Under the pieces are notes generated by a model. The model was not told where the DNA came from. It was given only the letters and a program-made list of their open reading frames with translations, and did no database searches. Position numbers and translations under genes: made by a program. Shown here piece by piece: positions 35,580 to 45,055 of a stretch of 64,000 nt of DNA. Each line of letters begins with the position of its first letter. The first letter of the stretch is position 1. This stretch comes from a virus, in the IMG/VR virus record IMGVR_UViG_3300031951_000035, positions 1 through 64,000 of that record. One strand, given 5' to 3'.

Positions 35580-36167
35580 ATGAGCGATATATTTTTAAAT
35601 CTAGGATGTTTTGATAAAAGATTTCCTAAACCATATATTAATGTAGATATAAGAAAAGATGTTAATCCAGATATTGTAGATAACGCTTTTGAATTAAATA
35701 AATTTGATGATGACTCTGTAGATTTAATATATTGTTCTCATATGTTTGAACATTTAAAACCACCGCAGGCATCAATGGCATTGTCTGTTTGGTTTAGAAA
35801 GCTTAAAATTAATGGAATAATAAGACTTGCTGTTCCTGATTTTAAAGCTATATGCAGAAGGTATATCTATACTGAAAATCTAAATGAACTAGATAAGCTA
35901 CTGTATGGTTCTCAAAAGCACGAATTTGATTATCATTATGCTGTATATGATTTTGAGAAAATTAAAAATTTATTAGAATCACATGGATTTACAGATATTG
36001 AAAAATGGGACTGGTGGAATACTGAACACAATAGATATATTGATGATTTTTCAAGGGCATATTTACCTAGTAATCAACCTGATATAGCATTATCTCACAA
36101 TAGATTACTCAATAACAATGGACTATTAATGTCATTAAATATACAAGCAAAGAAGGAAAAACAATGA
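35580..36167 (+). CDS. SAM-dependent methyltransferase, type 11-like
   Basis: Residues 5-25 form the SAM-binding motif (LNLGCFDKRFPKPYINVDI), then DDSVDLIYCSHMFEHL is motif II/post-I as in methyltransferase family 11, and GIIRLAVPDF is motif III. With 195 residues it covers the catalytic domain. At the head of a glycan operon it may methylate a sugar. It overlaps the next gene by 4 bases. Confidence 0.8.
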   Translation: MSDIFLNLGCFDKRFPKPYINVDIRKDVNPDIVDNAFELNKFDDDSVDLIYCSHMFEHLKPPQASMALSVWFRKLKINGIIRLAVPDFKAICRRYIYTENLNELDKLLYGSQKHEFDYHYAVYDFEKIKNLLESHGFTDIEKWDWWNTEHNRYIDDFSRAYLPSNQPDIALSHNRLLNNNGLLMSLNIQAKKEKQ

Positions 36168-36847
36168 TTTCTATATTGCTACTTTCCAGAAAAAGAGAGT
36201 TAATGCTAGAAGAATGTATTGATTCTATTTTTAAAACATCATCAACAGAAGTTGAAATTTTTGTAGGATGCGATACAGATGATGATACCGATTATAAAAG
36301 ATTACACAATAAGTATTCTGAAAAAAATGTAACATTTATATATCAGCAAAGAGGATTTTTTAGCATACCAAAATATTTAAATAAAATGGCAAAACTGACA
36401 AAAGGAAGTTCTATATTTGTTTTAAATGATGACTGTATAATGGAAGATACTGATTGGGACTTGCAGATTATTGATAAGTTAGGAGATGGAAGTATTCCAC
36501 TATATGGAAAAACATATGACGATTCTATTGATAGAATATCTGATGATTATGCTGCATTTCCAATAATTACGAGATCTGCATATGATAAACTTGGTTTTTT
36601 TATGGATGATTCTTTAGATAACCATGGTGCCGATGTTATTACCTATAGAATATATAAGTCCGCAAAGAAAGTGGTTGATTTAAATAAAGTAAGAATTAAA
36701 CATATTTATCACAATAGCAATGAAGCACTTGCTAAAAGACAAAATGATCTAACAGCAACAGAAATGATTAATAGAACATTTTCTAAACCGTTTAGTGTTG
36801 AATTGATGCTAACTCTTGATATTTCAGAGAAAGCTAAATTACTATGA
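36164..36847 (+). CDS. Glycosyltransferase family 2-like (GT-A)
   Basis: A GT-A Rossmann core starts ISILLLSRKRELMLEECIDSIF; VEIFVGCDTDDDTDYK follows, and SSIFVLNDDCIMEDTDW contains the NDD that would hold the metal and nucleotide-sugar. The 227 residues are a minimal transferase. Its start overlaps the methyltransferase stop. Confidence 0.72.
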   Translation: MISILLLSRKRELMLEECIDSIFKTSSTEVEIFVGCDTDDDTDYKRLHNKYSEKNVTFIYQQRGFFSIPKYLNKMAKLTKGSSIFVLNDDCIMEDTDWDLQIIDKLGDGSIPLYGKTYDDSIDRISDDYAAFPIITRSAYDKLGFFMDDSLDNHGADVITYRIYKSAKKVVDLNKVRIKHIYHNSNEALAKRQNDLTATEMINRTFSKPFSVELMLTLDISEKAKLL

Positions 36848-37800
36848 AAAAACAGATTTTATTTGTAACTGAAAAATGGTGCGATGCTAACCCAAAGTTA
36901 GCTTTAACTAATAATTTTCATAATTTATTCAATAGCTTTTCAAATTCAAGACCTGATTGTACATATAGCACTATTCATCTTGATGAATCAATGATGATAT
37001 ATGGAAGACATATAGATCAAGTCCTTGAAGGGTACTGTAAAACTTTTAATGTAGATATGGTTATATATTCTTTACTTGGTCTTTCGTCGGCAAATCCATC
37101 TATAGAAACGTTTAGAAAGATTAAAAATCTTAATATATATCAATGTATAATGTGGCCCGATACCGGTTCAGTATGGGGAGTAGAAACCATTAAACAGATA
37201 GGCGATTCAGTTAATTTAAATGTTTTATGGGACAATCCAGTTTCTGATTATCATAATCAATCGCTTCCATTGCTAGAGAATACCAAATCCATGTGGGTTC
37301 CACAAGACAATGAAATGTTTTGTGACAATAGAATAAAAGATATTGATGTTAGTTTCATAGGAAGTGATAGATATCCTGAAAGAAAAGTATATATAGAATA
37401 TATTAAAAAACATTGCGAAACATTTGTATTCTCTGGTGGACAAAGAGAAGATAAATTATCTACTAAAGAATATGCTGATTTAATTAAAAGAAGTAAAATA
37501 GGAATAAACTTTGCTGGTAATCCAGGCGGATTTTGGCAATGCAAAGGTAGAGTTTATGAAATAATAGCATCTAATTCAATGCTATTGGAAAGTAAAAATC
37601 CATCAACAGAAAAAATTCTTAATAATAATGAATATGTTGACTTTACAAGTCCAAAAGATTTATTATCAAAAATTCAATACTATCTAGTAAATCAAGATGA
37701 AAGAATTGAAATAGCAAATAGAGGATATGATAGATACATTAAAAACTACTCATCTCAAATATTTTGGGATAAAATAATGAAGGAAGCATTTGATGAATGA
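36844..37800 (+). CDS. GT-B glycosyltransferase, CgeB-like
   Basis: Residues about 235-315 match the CgeB/Glyco_trans_1_2 C-terminal domain: KGRVYEIIASNSMLLESKNP, EYVDFTSPKDLLSKIQYYL and ANRGYDRYIKNYS. The N-terminal half has GT-B strands (QILFVTEKW, DVSFIGSDRYPERKVYIEYI). Overlap of 4 bases with the upstream gene. Confidence 0.75.
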   Translation: MKKQILFVTEKWCDANPKLALTNNFHNLFNSFSNSRPDCTYSTIHLDESMMIYGRHIDQVLEGYCKTFNVDMVIYSLLGLSSANPSIETFRKIKNLNIYQCIMWPDTGSVWGVETIKQIGDSVNLNVLWDNPVSDYHNQSLPLLENTKSMWVPQDNEMFCDNRIKDIDVSFIGSDRYPERKVYIEYIKKHCETFVFSGGQREDKLSTKEYADLIKRSKIGINFAGNPGGFWQCKGRVYEIIASNSMLLESKNPSTEKILNNNEYVDFTSPKDLLSKIQYYLVNQDERIEIANRGYDRYIKNYSSQIFWDKIMKEAFDE

Positions 37801-38626
37801 TTTTAGTAAACCATTTATTTCAATAATATTGCCAGCTATTAGACAAGATAGATGGGACGATCTATACGATAGTGTCTTATTAGCATGTGGAAAATATACA
37901 TTTGAGTTAATCTTTTGTGGTCCCTTGCCATTAACTGAAAAACTTCAAGCAATACCAAATGTTAAATACGCAAAAGATTTAGGCTCTCCAACAAGAGCAT
38001 CCAATATAGCATGTTCTTTAGCAGAAGGTCTTTTAATAACTTGGATAGCCGATGATTGTTTGATGATAGAAGATTCGATAGATAAAAATATTGATCTATT
38101 ATTATCTATGGGAGATGACATAAAAAATGTTGTAATCCAAAAGTATTATGAAGCTGGAAACATAACCAAAGACGAGTATTTAGTTATAAATAATTCAAGA
38201 AATTTTTCACCATATTTTAGTAATTCATGGGTTGGATTTAATAATCCAATAATGTATAGAAAATATTATGAATTACTTGGTGGTCTTGATGCGTATTTTG
38301 ATGCATGTCCAACCGCACACAATGATTTAGCGGTAAGGGCACAGGCACAAGGTGCTATTGTAAAAATATCTCAATTTCCATTCCTTAACTGCGGATGGAT
38401 GGAAGGTGGAACTGGAGATCATAAAGCAATATATCTTTCTCAAGAACAAGTTGATGAGCCAAAATTTAGACAAAGGTATCATAATCCACAATGGATATAT
38501 AGTGATTTAAATATTCCTATTGATAACTGGAAATTGTCACAATCAATATGGAATGTTAGATTCAAAAATGGCGTTCCAAAAACATATCAAAGTATACTAG
38601 ATGAAAATGAGTTAGCTTCATTATGA
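37793..38626 (+). CDS. GT-A glycosyltransferase-like, tandem paralogue 1
   Basis: I choose the ATG at 37793 (MNDFSKPF), overlapping the previous stop by 8 bases. The GT-A core has PFISIILPAIRQDRW, SPTRASNIACSLAEGLLITWIADDCLMIEDS, with IADDC as the metal site. The product of the next gene shows the same order and similar wording (PSRAFQLATMIAEGEYIAWCSDDS), pointing to a tandem duplication. Confidence 0.68.
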   Translation: MNDFSKPFISIILPAIRQDRWDDLYDSVLLACGKYTFELIFCGPLPLTEKLQAIPNVKYAKDLGSPTRASNIACSLAEGLLITWIADDCLMIEDSIDKNIDLLLSMGDDIKNVVIQKYYEAGNITKDEYLVINNSRNFSPYFSNSWVGFNNPIMYRKYYELLGGLDAYFDACPTAHNDLAVRAQAQGAIVKISQFPFLNCGWMEGGTGDHKAIYLSQEQVDEPKFRQRYHNPQWIYSDLNIPIDNWKLSQSIWNVRFKNGVPKTYQSILDENELASL

Positions 38627-39390
38627 AATTATCATTAATAGTTCCATCAATTAATTCGGATAAATGGATTAATATCAATGAATATATGAAAGTTGCTTGT
38701 AAAAAATATTTATATGAAATTATTGGAGTTGGTCCAAAATTTCCAGACCAATCTCTAGAAAGTATTAAAAATTTTAAATTTCTAAGAGATTTTGGTTGTC
38801 CATCAAGAGCATTTCAATTAGCAACAATGATAGCCGAAGGAGAGTATATAGCTTGGTGTTCAGATGATTCAAAAATAATTGAAAATTCTATTGATGAATG
38901 TATAGCATTTTTTGATAATAATATGACAGAAAATGATGCAATGACCCTCAGATATTCTGAGGGTGAAAATTATACAGGTAATCAACATAATGAAGAATTA
39001 TATTGGATAGGATTTACGCATACTGATTTAAAACAGCCTGGGGTTCATAGAGACTGGAAGATAGCACCATTGTTCATGATAAGAAAAAGTTTATATTATA
39101 AACATGGAGGTCTTGATTGTAGATTTGAACACATAAATATGAATACACATGACCTAATGTTTGCAATACAGAAAAATGGCGGTAAACTATATTGTTCTCC
39201 TTCTAAAGTATTTTCTGTAAATTGGAGTCCAAATAATAATACATCTAATTATCAGCCAATATTTTTAGCATATCATCAAAATGATTTACCATTATTTAAA
39301 TACTTGTATCAGCAAGAGTATAATAGATCAGTTGATTTTGAAAACTGGAGATTACAACCGTCGCTATGGTCTAGGAGATATAAAGAATGA
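38623..39390 (+). CDS. GT-A glycosyltransferase-like, tandem paralogue 2
   Basis: The 255 residues parallel the previous protein: SLIVPSINSDKWININEYM, then LRDFGCPSRAFQLATMIAEGEYIAWCSDDSKI with SDD at the metal site, then an aromatic C-terminus ending RLQPSLWSRRYKE. The divergence suggests different donor or acceptor choice. Overlaps its neighbours by 4 bases on both sides. Confidence 0.68.
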   Translation: MKLSLIVPSINSDKWININEYMKVACKKYLYEIIGVGPKFPDQSLESIKNFKFLRDFGCPSRAFQLATMIAEGEYIAWCSDDSKIIENSIDECIAFFDNNMTENDAMTLRYSEGENYTGNQHNEELYWIGFTHTDLKQPGVHRDWKIAPLFMIRKSLYYKHGGLDCRFEHINMNTHDLMFAIQKNGGKLYCSPSKVFSVNWSPNNNTSNYQPIFLAYHQNDLPLFKYLYQQEYNRSVDFENWRLQPSLWSRRYKE

Positions 39391-40328
39391 AAGTATTAGT
39401 AACAGGTTCTAATGGCCTTTGTGGAAATTCGATAAAATCATTATCTTCATCGTCTAATCATGATTTCACCTTTATTGGAAGAAATAGCATTGATTTAAGA
39501 AATCAAAATCAAGTTGATGATTTATTTAATTCTATTAATGATATCGACGCTGTAATACATACCGCTGCCAGAGTTGGAGGTATAGGAGCAAATCTTTCAT
39601 ACCCTGAGTCATTTTTTTATGATAATATAATGATTAATACAAATATTATACATAACTGTATAAAGAAAAATATTAAAAAGTTATTTGCATTTTCTTCTGT
39701 ATGTGTTTTTCCAGATAATTTGACTCTATTAGAAGAAGAAAAAATTAATGACGGTCCAGTATATGGTGCCAATTTCGCATATGGATATTCAAAAAGAATG
39801 GTTGATGTTCACATAAATGCTGCAAAAAAACAATACAATATTAAAAATTGGTGTTCTATAATTCCAGGAAATATATATGGCCCATATGATATGTTTTCTA
39901 TAAAAAATGGACATATAATACCAGCATTGATACATAAAATGTACTTATCAAAAATTAATAACAAGCCTCTTGAAATGTGGGGCGATGGATTGTCTCTTAG
40001 AGAATTTATATTTGTTGATGATTTAGCTTCTATGTTGATACAATTACTTGACAAAGAAGATATTCCAGATAAAATTATAATGTCCGGCATAGAAGAAACA
40101 TCTATTAAAAATATTGTTGATATTCTTTCAGATATAGCTGATTTTAAAAACGATGTTATATGGGACACTTCAAAACCAAACGGACAAAGAAGTAGACCTT
40201 CATCAAAAGCTAGAGTAAATAGATTATTTCCAGATTTTAAATATACTGATCTTAGATACGGTTTAGAAAAAACATGGAATTGGTTTTGTAATAATTATCC
40301 AAATGTTAGGACTGAATATAATGCATAA
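39387..40328 (+). CDS. GDP-L-fucose synthase-like SDR epimerase/reductase
   Basis: An extended SDR: NAD(P) loop TGSNGLCG (residues 6-13), then HTAARVGGIGANLSYPESFFYDN, a hallmark of the GDP-fucose synthase (WcaG) group, SSVCVFP with the active Ser and YGYSKRM with the Tyr-x3-Lys pair. Members act on 4-keto sugars as C3/C5 epimerase and C4 reductase, including GDP-4-keto-heptose enzymes in Campylobacter capsules. The substrate here is probably made by the rest of this operon. Confidence 0.82.
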   Translation: MKVLVTGSNGLCGNSIKSLSSSSNHDFTFIGRNSIDLRNQNQVDDLFNSINDIDAVIHTAARVGGIGANLSYPESFFYDNIMINTNIIHNCIKKNIKKLFAFSSVCVFPDNLTLLEEEKINDGPVYGANFAYGYSKRMVDVHINAAKKQYNIKNWCSIIPGNIYGPYDMFSIKNGHIIPALIHKMYLSKINNKPLEMWGDGLSLREFIFVDDLASMLIQLLDKEDIPDKIIMSGIEETSIKNIVDILSDIADFKNDVIWDTSKPNGQRSRPSSKARVNRLFPDFKYTDLRYGLEKTWNWFCNNYPNVRTEYNA

Positions 40329-40950
40329 AGAAGATCTTATAAATTTCGAAAATGAAATAGAAAATTTATACAAAGAAGCGTCAATACATGGGCCGATACA
40401 TCTAAGAAATGGAAATGAAGATAATCTTATTGAAATATTTAAGAATATTAAAGATAATCACTATGTATTTAGTACATGGGCTAATCATCTACATGCTATT
40501 TTGAAAGGTATACCATTAAATAAAATAAAAGATAGAATACTTGAGTCTCAGTCAATGGCAATGAATTTTCCAGAATATAGATTCTATACTTCCGCAATAG
40601 TTTCAGGTATTTCTCCAATATCCATAGGAACTGCACTATCAATTAAAAGACATAATATCGACAGTAGGGTTTGGTGTTTTCTTGGAGATATGTCTTTTAG
40701 GACTGGAATATCTCATGAGTCAATTATATATGCGATATCCAATGATTTACCGATAACATTCATTATCGAAGACAATGGTAAATCCGTTGATACTCCAACG
40801 CAAGATGCTTGGGGGTCAGTTCCAATTGGTGACATTGTATCTTTTTATCAGGAATTGATTAAAAAATTTAATTCTACATGCGATATAATATACTATCAGT
40901 ACAGTTCTAAATTTCCTCATTCTGGCACTGGAACATTTGTTGCATTTTAG
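40321..40950 (+). CDS. Thiamine-diphosphate enzyme, E1 alpha-like subunit
   Basis: The start at 40321 overlaps the previous stop by 8 bases. The TPP-binding motif is GDMSFRTG...IIEDN, matching GD-x-...-(N)N of E1 alpha subunits. It is only about 209 residues, so it is a short form. The partner (E1 beta-like) is the next gene. Such pairs in sugar operons act as transketolase-like or decarboxylating enzymes that transfer two-carbon units; the actual substrate is not known. Confidence 0.72.
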   Translation: MHKEDLINFENEIENLYKEASIHGPIHLRNGNEDNLIEIFKNIKDNHYVFSTWANHLHAILKGIPLNKIKDRILESQSMAMNFPEYRFYTSAIVSGISPISIGTALSIKRHNIDSRVWCFLGDMSFRTGISHESIIYAISNDLPITFIIEDNGKSVDTPTQDAWGSVPIGDIVSFYQELIKKFNSTCDIIYYQYSSKFPHSGTGTFVAF

Positions 40951-40958
40951 GATTAATA

Positions 40959-41477
40959 ATGAAATATATAGAAGAAGTAGACCGTGGAATGAAACTGCTA
41001 GCCTCTAGAAACACAATAATTATTGGTCAAGCAGTAAAATATAAAGGACACGCCATAACGAGACAAGCCGCGTTTTGGCCTGAAAATAAAAAAATTGAAC
41101 TTCCTGTAGCCGAAGAAATGCAAACCGGAATGGCTTTGGGTATGTCTATTATTGGAGATACTGTAGTCTCTATTTACCCGCGAATAAACTTTCTAATTTG
41201 TGCGGCTAATCAACTACTTAATCATCTTGACAAATGGGAACTGATGGGATGTGGAGTTCCACATGTAATACTTAAAGCTGTTGTTGGTAGTGAACATCCA
41301 CTTGACCCCGGTCATCAACATAAGGCTAATTGGGCAGATCAGATTAAAGCTATGTGTGATAAAATCCATGTCCATAATCTATTGTATGCACATAAAGTAT
41401 ATCCAGCATATGAATACGCTCTCAATAATAACGGAGTCCATCTAATTATTGAGCATGGCGATTTATATAGTAATTAA
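40959..41477 (+). CDS. Thiamine-diphosphate enzyme, E1 beta-like subunit
   Basis: The 172 residues follow the pyrimidine-binding E1 beta fold: ELPVAEEMQTGMALGMSIIGDTVVSIYPR contains the catalytic Glu (PVAEE) that activates the thiamine; DPGHQHKANW follows. The C-terminal transketolase domain is missing. It pairs with the subunit at 40321-40950, separated by 8 bases. Confidence 0.72.
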   Translation: MKYIEEVDRGMKLLASRNTIIIGQAVKYKGHAITRQAAFWPENKKIELPVAEEMQTGMALGMSIIGDTVVSIYPRINFLICAANQLLNHLDKWELMGCGVPHVILKAVVGSEHPLDPGHQHKANWADQIKAMCDKIHVHNLLYAHKVYPAYEYALNNNGVHLIIEHGDLYSN

Positions 41478-41495
41478 TTTATATAGGAAATATTC

Positions 41496-42632
41496 ATGAA
41501 AAGAATTGAATTTGGTGAATTGAGAATTGGAGATCTTGCAAGAAAAAATCTTCTAGAAGTATGTGACTCTAATTGGGCGAGTGGTGGTCCAAAAGTTGCT
41601 GAATTTGAAAAAAAATGGAGTAATTTATTTGGATACAAGAAAAGCGTAGCCATGAGTTCTGGAACGGACGGAGTTATTAACGCATGTCTTGCACTATATG
41701 ATTTAAAAAATGCCAAACGCGGTATTAGTGAGGTCATTGTACCAGCACTGTCTTTTATCGCAACATCAAATGCTGTACGTGCCGCAGGTCTTATTCCAAG
41801 ATTTGTGGACGTTAAGACAGAGACTCTCAATATTGATGAATCTAAAATAGAAGATGTAATTAATGAAAATACAGTTGCTATTATGCCAGTGCATACAATG
41901 GGCAGAATGGCAGAAATGGGACCAATATGTAAGTTAGCCGACAAATATAATCTAATAGTTATAGAAGATGCATGTGAGGCACATGGTGCAATATACAACG
42001 ACGGTATTGAATCAAGACACGTTGGATGTTGGGGACATATGTCTGTATATAGCTATTATATTGCACATTTAGTTTGTTGTGGAGAAGGTGGTATGGTATC
42101 CACAAATCATGATAATATTGCTGAGATACTATATTCTACACGATCCCATGGTCGCCCGGCACATTCTGTATACTTTGATCATTTACGGACTGGATTAAAC
42201 TCAAAGATGAATGATCTTGAAGCATCTATTGGTCTTGAGGCAATTGAAGTATTTCATGATACATTTTGGACTAGGCATGAATTTATGAAAAGAATGCGTG
42301 AAGCCGCTAATGGATTTGAAAATGTTGCTTGGTTCTCAGAAGAAGATCATGGTAACTTAAACTGTCCGCATGGTTTTAGTATAACATGCAAAGAACCCGG
42401 AAAAATAGATCAGGTTAAGTCTGTGTTGGATGCATATAATATCCATCATAAACGTAATTTTGGATGTATTCCCACACAACATGGTGCATTTGCCGATATG
42501 GGATATAAACTTGGAGATTTTCCAAATTCAGAATGGATTGGCAATAATGGAGTACATATCGGGTGTCATCAATATCTATCTAATGAAGACGTAGAAAGAA
42601 TTTGTACAGCAATAAAGGAAGCACTGTCATGA
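41496..42632 (+). CDS. DegT/DnrJ/EryC1-fold PLP enzyme with His in place of Lys (sugar 3-dehydratase type)
   Basis: A fold-type I PLP enzyme of 378 residues. SSGTDG binds the phosphate, IEDACEAHGA supplies Asp158 for the pyridine ring, and SYYIAHLVCCGEGGMVSTN is the family loop where aminotransferases have Lys. Here His191 occupies that position. The same replacement defines ColD and RfbH/E1-type enzymes, which remove the C3 hydroxyl from NDP-4-keto-sugars instead of transaminating. A 3-deoxy sugar is therefore likely made. Confidence 0.82.
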   Translation: MKRIEFGELRIGDLARKNLLEVCDSNWASGGPKVAEFEKKWSNLFGYKKSVAMSSGTDGVINACLALYDLKNAKRGISEVIVPALSFIATSNAVRAAGLIPRFVDVKTETLNIDESKIEDVINENTVAIMPVHTMGRMAEMGPICKLADKYNLIVIEDACEAHGAIYNDGIESRHVGCWGHMSVYSYYIAHLVCCGEGGMVSTNHDNIAEILYSTRSHGRPAHSVYFDHLRTGLNSKMNDLEASIGLEAIEVFHDTFWTRHEFMKRMREAANGFENVAWFSEEDHGNLNCPHGFSITCKEPGKIDQVKSVLDAYNIHHKRNFGCIPTQHGAFADMGYKLGDFPNSEWIGNNGVHIGCHQYLSNEDVERICTAIKEALS

Positions 42633-43132
42633 TAGAAAAAATTCAACAATGCCTTGCCGCTATCAATCCAGATGATATACGAGATCTGAAAGATCTAGTA
42701 AAAGACTCATCGCAAGTTATACTTATAGGTAATGGCGGAAGCAACGCAATAGCTTCACATATTGCTGTGGACTATGTTAAATTCTTAAATATTAAATCAT
42801 TTTGTTTCTCTGATGCAAGTATGTTGACCGCATATATGAATGATTATTCTGTCGAGGATGCATACAAACAATTTATTGTAGATATGCATGAGTCTGGAGG
42901 ATTAGTAATTTTAATCTCATCTTCTGGAAATTCTAAGAATATTTATAATGCTGCGAGTTACTGTAAAGAAAATGATATCAATTTTGTTATACTTACTGGA
43001 TTCGACCAGAATAATCTGGTACGTAGTAATTTAAAAGATTATGCTGCCATTGACTATTGGGTAGATTCAAATAGCTATGGAGTGGTTGAGTGCGTACATC
43101 AAATATTTCTACATGCAATTATAGACAATTAG
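42629..43132 (+). CDS. gmhA: SIS-domain phosphoheptose isomerase-like (GmhA-like)
   Basis: The start at 42629 overlaps the DegT stop (ATGA). GNGGSNAIASHIAVDYVK and ISSSGNSKNIYNA are the two sugar-phosphate binding motifs of GmhA, and VECVHQIFLHAI matches its C-terminal active-site helix. GmhA converts sedoheptulose 7-phosphate to D-glycero-D-manno-heptose 7-phosphate. The kinase and nucleotidyltransferase that would follow are in the same operon. Confidence 0.78.
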   Translation: MIEKIQQCLAAINPDDIRDLKDLVKDSSQVILIGNGGSNAIASHIAVDYVKFLNIKSFCFSDASMLTAYMNDYSVEDAYKQFIVDMHESGGLVILISSSGNSKNIYNAASYCKENDINFVILTGFDQNNLVRSNLKDYAAIDYWVDSNSYGVVECVHQIFLHAIIDN

Positions 43133-43139
43133 GACTAAT

Positions 43140-44081
43140 ATGAATATTGTAATAACAGGTGCTGCTGGATATATTGGAACTAAATTAACTAAATATTTCT
43201 TAGATAGTGGGCATAAGGTTTTTGCTTTTGATAATTATTTCTATAGTCAAAAACAATTAGTATCTCATGTGTTCAATCATGAAAATTGTCTTCTATTCGA
43301 AGAAGATGTAACAAATTGGTCAGAAAATCTTAAAAATGCTATTGCTAATTCTGATATTCTAATCCCCCTGGCCGCATTGGTTGGGGCACCACTATGTAAT
43401 AAATACCGTAGTAAAGCAACTAAGTTAAATCAGGAATGGTTTAATGAATTAATACCATATCTAAATGGGCAAAAGGTTATTTATCCAAACACTAACTCTG
43501 GATATGGAAGCACGGGAAATGATATATGTACGGAAGAAACCCCATGCAATCCAATTTCTCTTTACGGTATAACGAAGGGAATGGCAGAGCAAGTATTATT
43601 AACAAAATATGATAACTCTATATGTTTTAGGCTAGCCACCGTATACGGTAAAAGCTATAGACAGAGAATGGATTTACTTGTAAATAATCTAGTATATACT
43701 GCACTTAAAACAAAAAATCTGGAAGTTTTCGATGGACATTTTAGACGCAACTATATTCACATTGATGATATTGTTTCTGCATTTGCACATGCTATTGATA
43801 ATTTTGACACTATGAAAAATAATGTGTATAATTTAGGCAATGATTCTGTAAATATGACAAAGCTTGATCTCGTCAAGAGAATAGCTTCACATACCGGTGT
43901 TAGTTATTCTATAGTCGATAATATAACAGATCCAGACAAACGAGATTATATTGTTAGTAGCCAAAAACTGTATAATACTGGTTTTACCCCTTTATATGAT
44001 CTTGATTACGGGATTAAAGAGATGATAGAAGTTTGCAGTAATTTTAATGATGATATCATGTATATGTGCAGGAATTACTGA
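43140..44081 (+). CDS. NAD-dependent sugar epimerase/dehydratase (SDR), heptose-type
   Basis: NAD loop TGAAGYIG (6-13), IPLAALVGAPLC, SGYGSTGND with the active Ser, and YGITKGM as Tyr-x3-Lys. The AALVGAPLC segment resembles the 4-dehydrogenase used on GDP-heptose in Campylobacter capsule clusters and related SDRs. It probably forms a 4-keto sugar for the DegT-fold dehydratase and the reductase of this operon. Its stop overlaps the kinase start (TGATG). Confidence 0.78.
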   Translation: MNIVITGAAGYIGTKLTKYFLDSGHKVFAFDNYFYSQKQLVSHVFNHENCLLFEEDVTNWSENLKNAIANSDILIPLAALVGAPLCNKYRSKATKLNQEWFNELIPYLNGQKVIYPNTNSGYGSTGNDICTEETPCNPISLYGITKGMAEQVLLTKYDNSICFRLATVYGKSYRQRMDLLVNNLVYTALKTKNLEVFDGHFRRNYIHIDDIVSAFAHAIDNFDTMKNNVYNLGNDSVNMTKLDLVKRIASHTGVSYSIVDNITDPDKRDYIVSSQKLYNTGFTPLYDLDYGIKEMIEVCSNFNDDIMYMCRNY

Positions 44082-45055
44082 TGATTATTTCAAAAACTCC
44101 ATTTAGAATATCATTATTTGGTGGCTCAACAGATTACGAGTCATTCTACTCTGAACATGGTTCATTGCTCATTGGTTTCGCAATTGACAAACATTGCTAT
44201 CTTACCGTTAGAGATAATCCAAACATCTTTGATTACTACTCAAAAATCACGTACTCAACAATAGAATCTGTAGAAAATAATAGAGATATAAAACATAATG
44301 GTGTTCGTGGAGTTCTTGAATATTTTAATCTCCTAGATAGAAGATTAGAAATTTCATGCTTTAATGATCTTCCAGCACAAACAGGAATTGGGTCATCTTC
44401 TTCTTTTGTTGTTGGATTAATAAATGCTATGATGTATCATACTAGGAGTTATAGATTTTCACCAAATAGATTGGCAGAACTTGCCATAGATATTGAAAGA
44501 AAGCATCTGAAAGAAGCGGGAGGGATTCAAGATCAAATATGGGCTGCACATGGCGGTTTTAACTCAATCAATATAGACAAAAAAGGAAAATTCAAAGTCA
44601 AACCGCTTCCGATATCTGATGATTTTGTTAAAGAATTTATTGATAGATCATTCCTAATATATACTGGAAATAATAGACAATCTTTTAAAATCGCCTCTTC
44701 TCATGATACAGGAAGTCAAGACAGAAACAAAGAAAATATCCTTTTCCTTGCTCGTCATGGATATGACGCCTTCTGTAATGAAAATCTACACGGCATAGCT
44801 TCGTTACTTAGAGAATCATGGGAATCTAAAAAACAAATATCTAACTTAATTTGTACGAAAGAAATAGAAGAAATGATTAATGATTTATATGGATATGGAA
44901 TGATTGGCGGGAAATTGATCGGCAGTGGAGGTTCTGGATTTATATTTGGAATGGCTGACAACTTTATTGAAAAACAAACGATAAAGAACATATTCTCTAA
45001 GAGATATATAGATTTTAATATTTCAAAAATAGGATCTACTATTATCCATGAGTAA
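44081..45055 (+). CDS. hddA: GHMP kinase, D-glycero-D-manno-heptose 7-phosphate kinase-like
   Basis: The start at 44081 (MIISKTPFRISLFGGSTD) overlaps the upstream stop by one base. The N-terminus is the HddA type (RISLFGGSTDYESF), and PAQTGIGSSSSFVVGL is the GHMP phosphate loop; KLIGSGGSGFIFG is the C-terminal Gly-rich motif. HddA phosphorylates heptose 7-phosphate at C1 in the GDP-heptose route. It agrees with the GmhA-like gene two genes upstream. Confidence 0.8.
   Translation: MIISKTPFRISLFGGSTDYESFYSEHGSLLIGFAIDKHCYLTVRDNPNIFDYYSKITYSTIESVENNRDIKHNGVRGVLEYFNLLDRRLEISCFNDLPAQTGIGSSSSFVVGLINAMMYHTRSYRFSPNRLAELAIDIERKHLKEAGGIQDQIWAAHGGFNSINIDKKGKFKVKPLPISDDFVKEFIDRSFLIYTGNNRQSFKIASSHDTGSQDRNKENILFLARHGYDAFCNENLHGIASLLRESWESKKQISNLICTKEIEEMINDLYGYGMIGGKLIGSGGSGFIFGMADNFIEKQTIKNIFSKRYIDFNISKIGSTIIHE

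Noticed and set aside
41474-41998. A 174-codon minus-strand frame
   Set aside because: It is antisense to the DegT-fold gene, which has full family motifs; the antisense product has no sensible composition.
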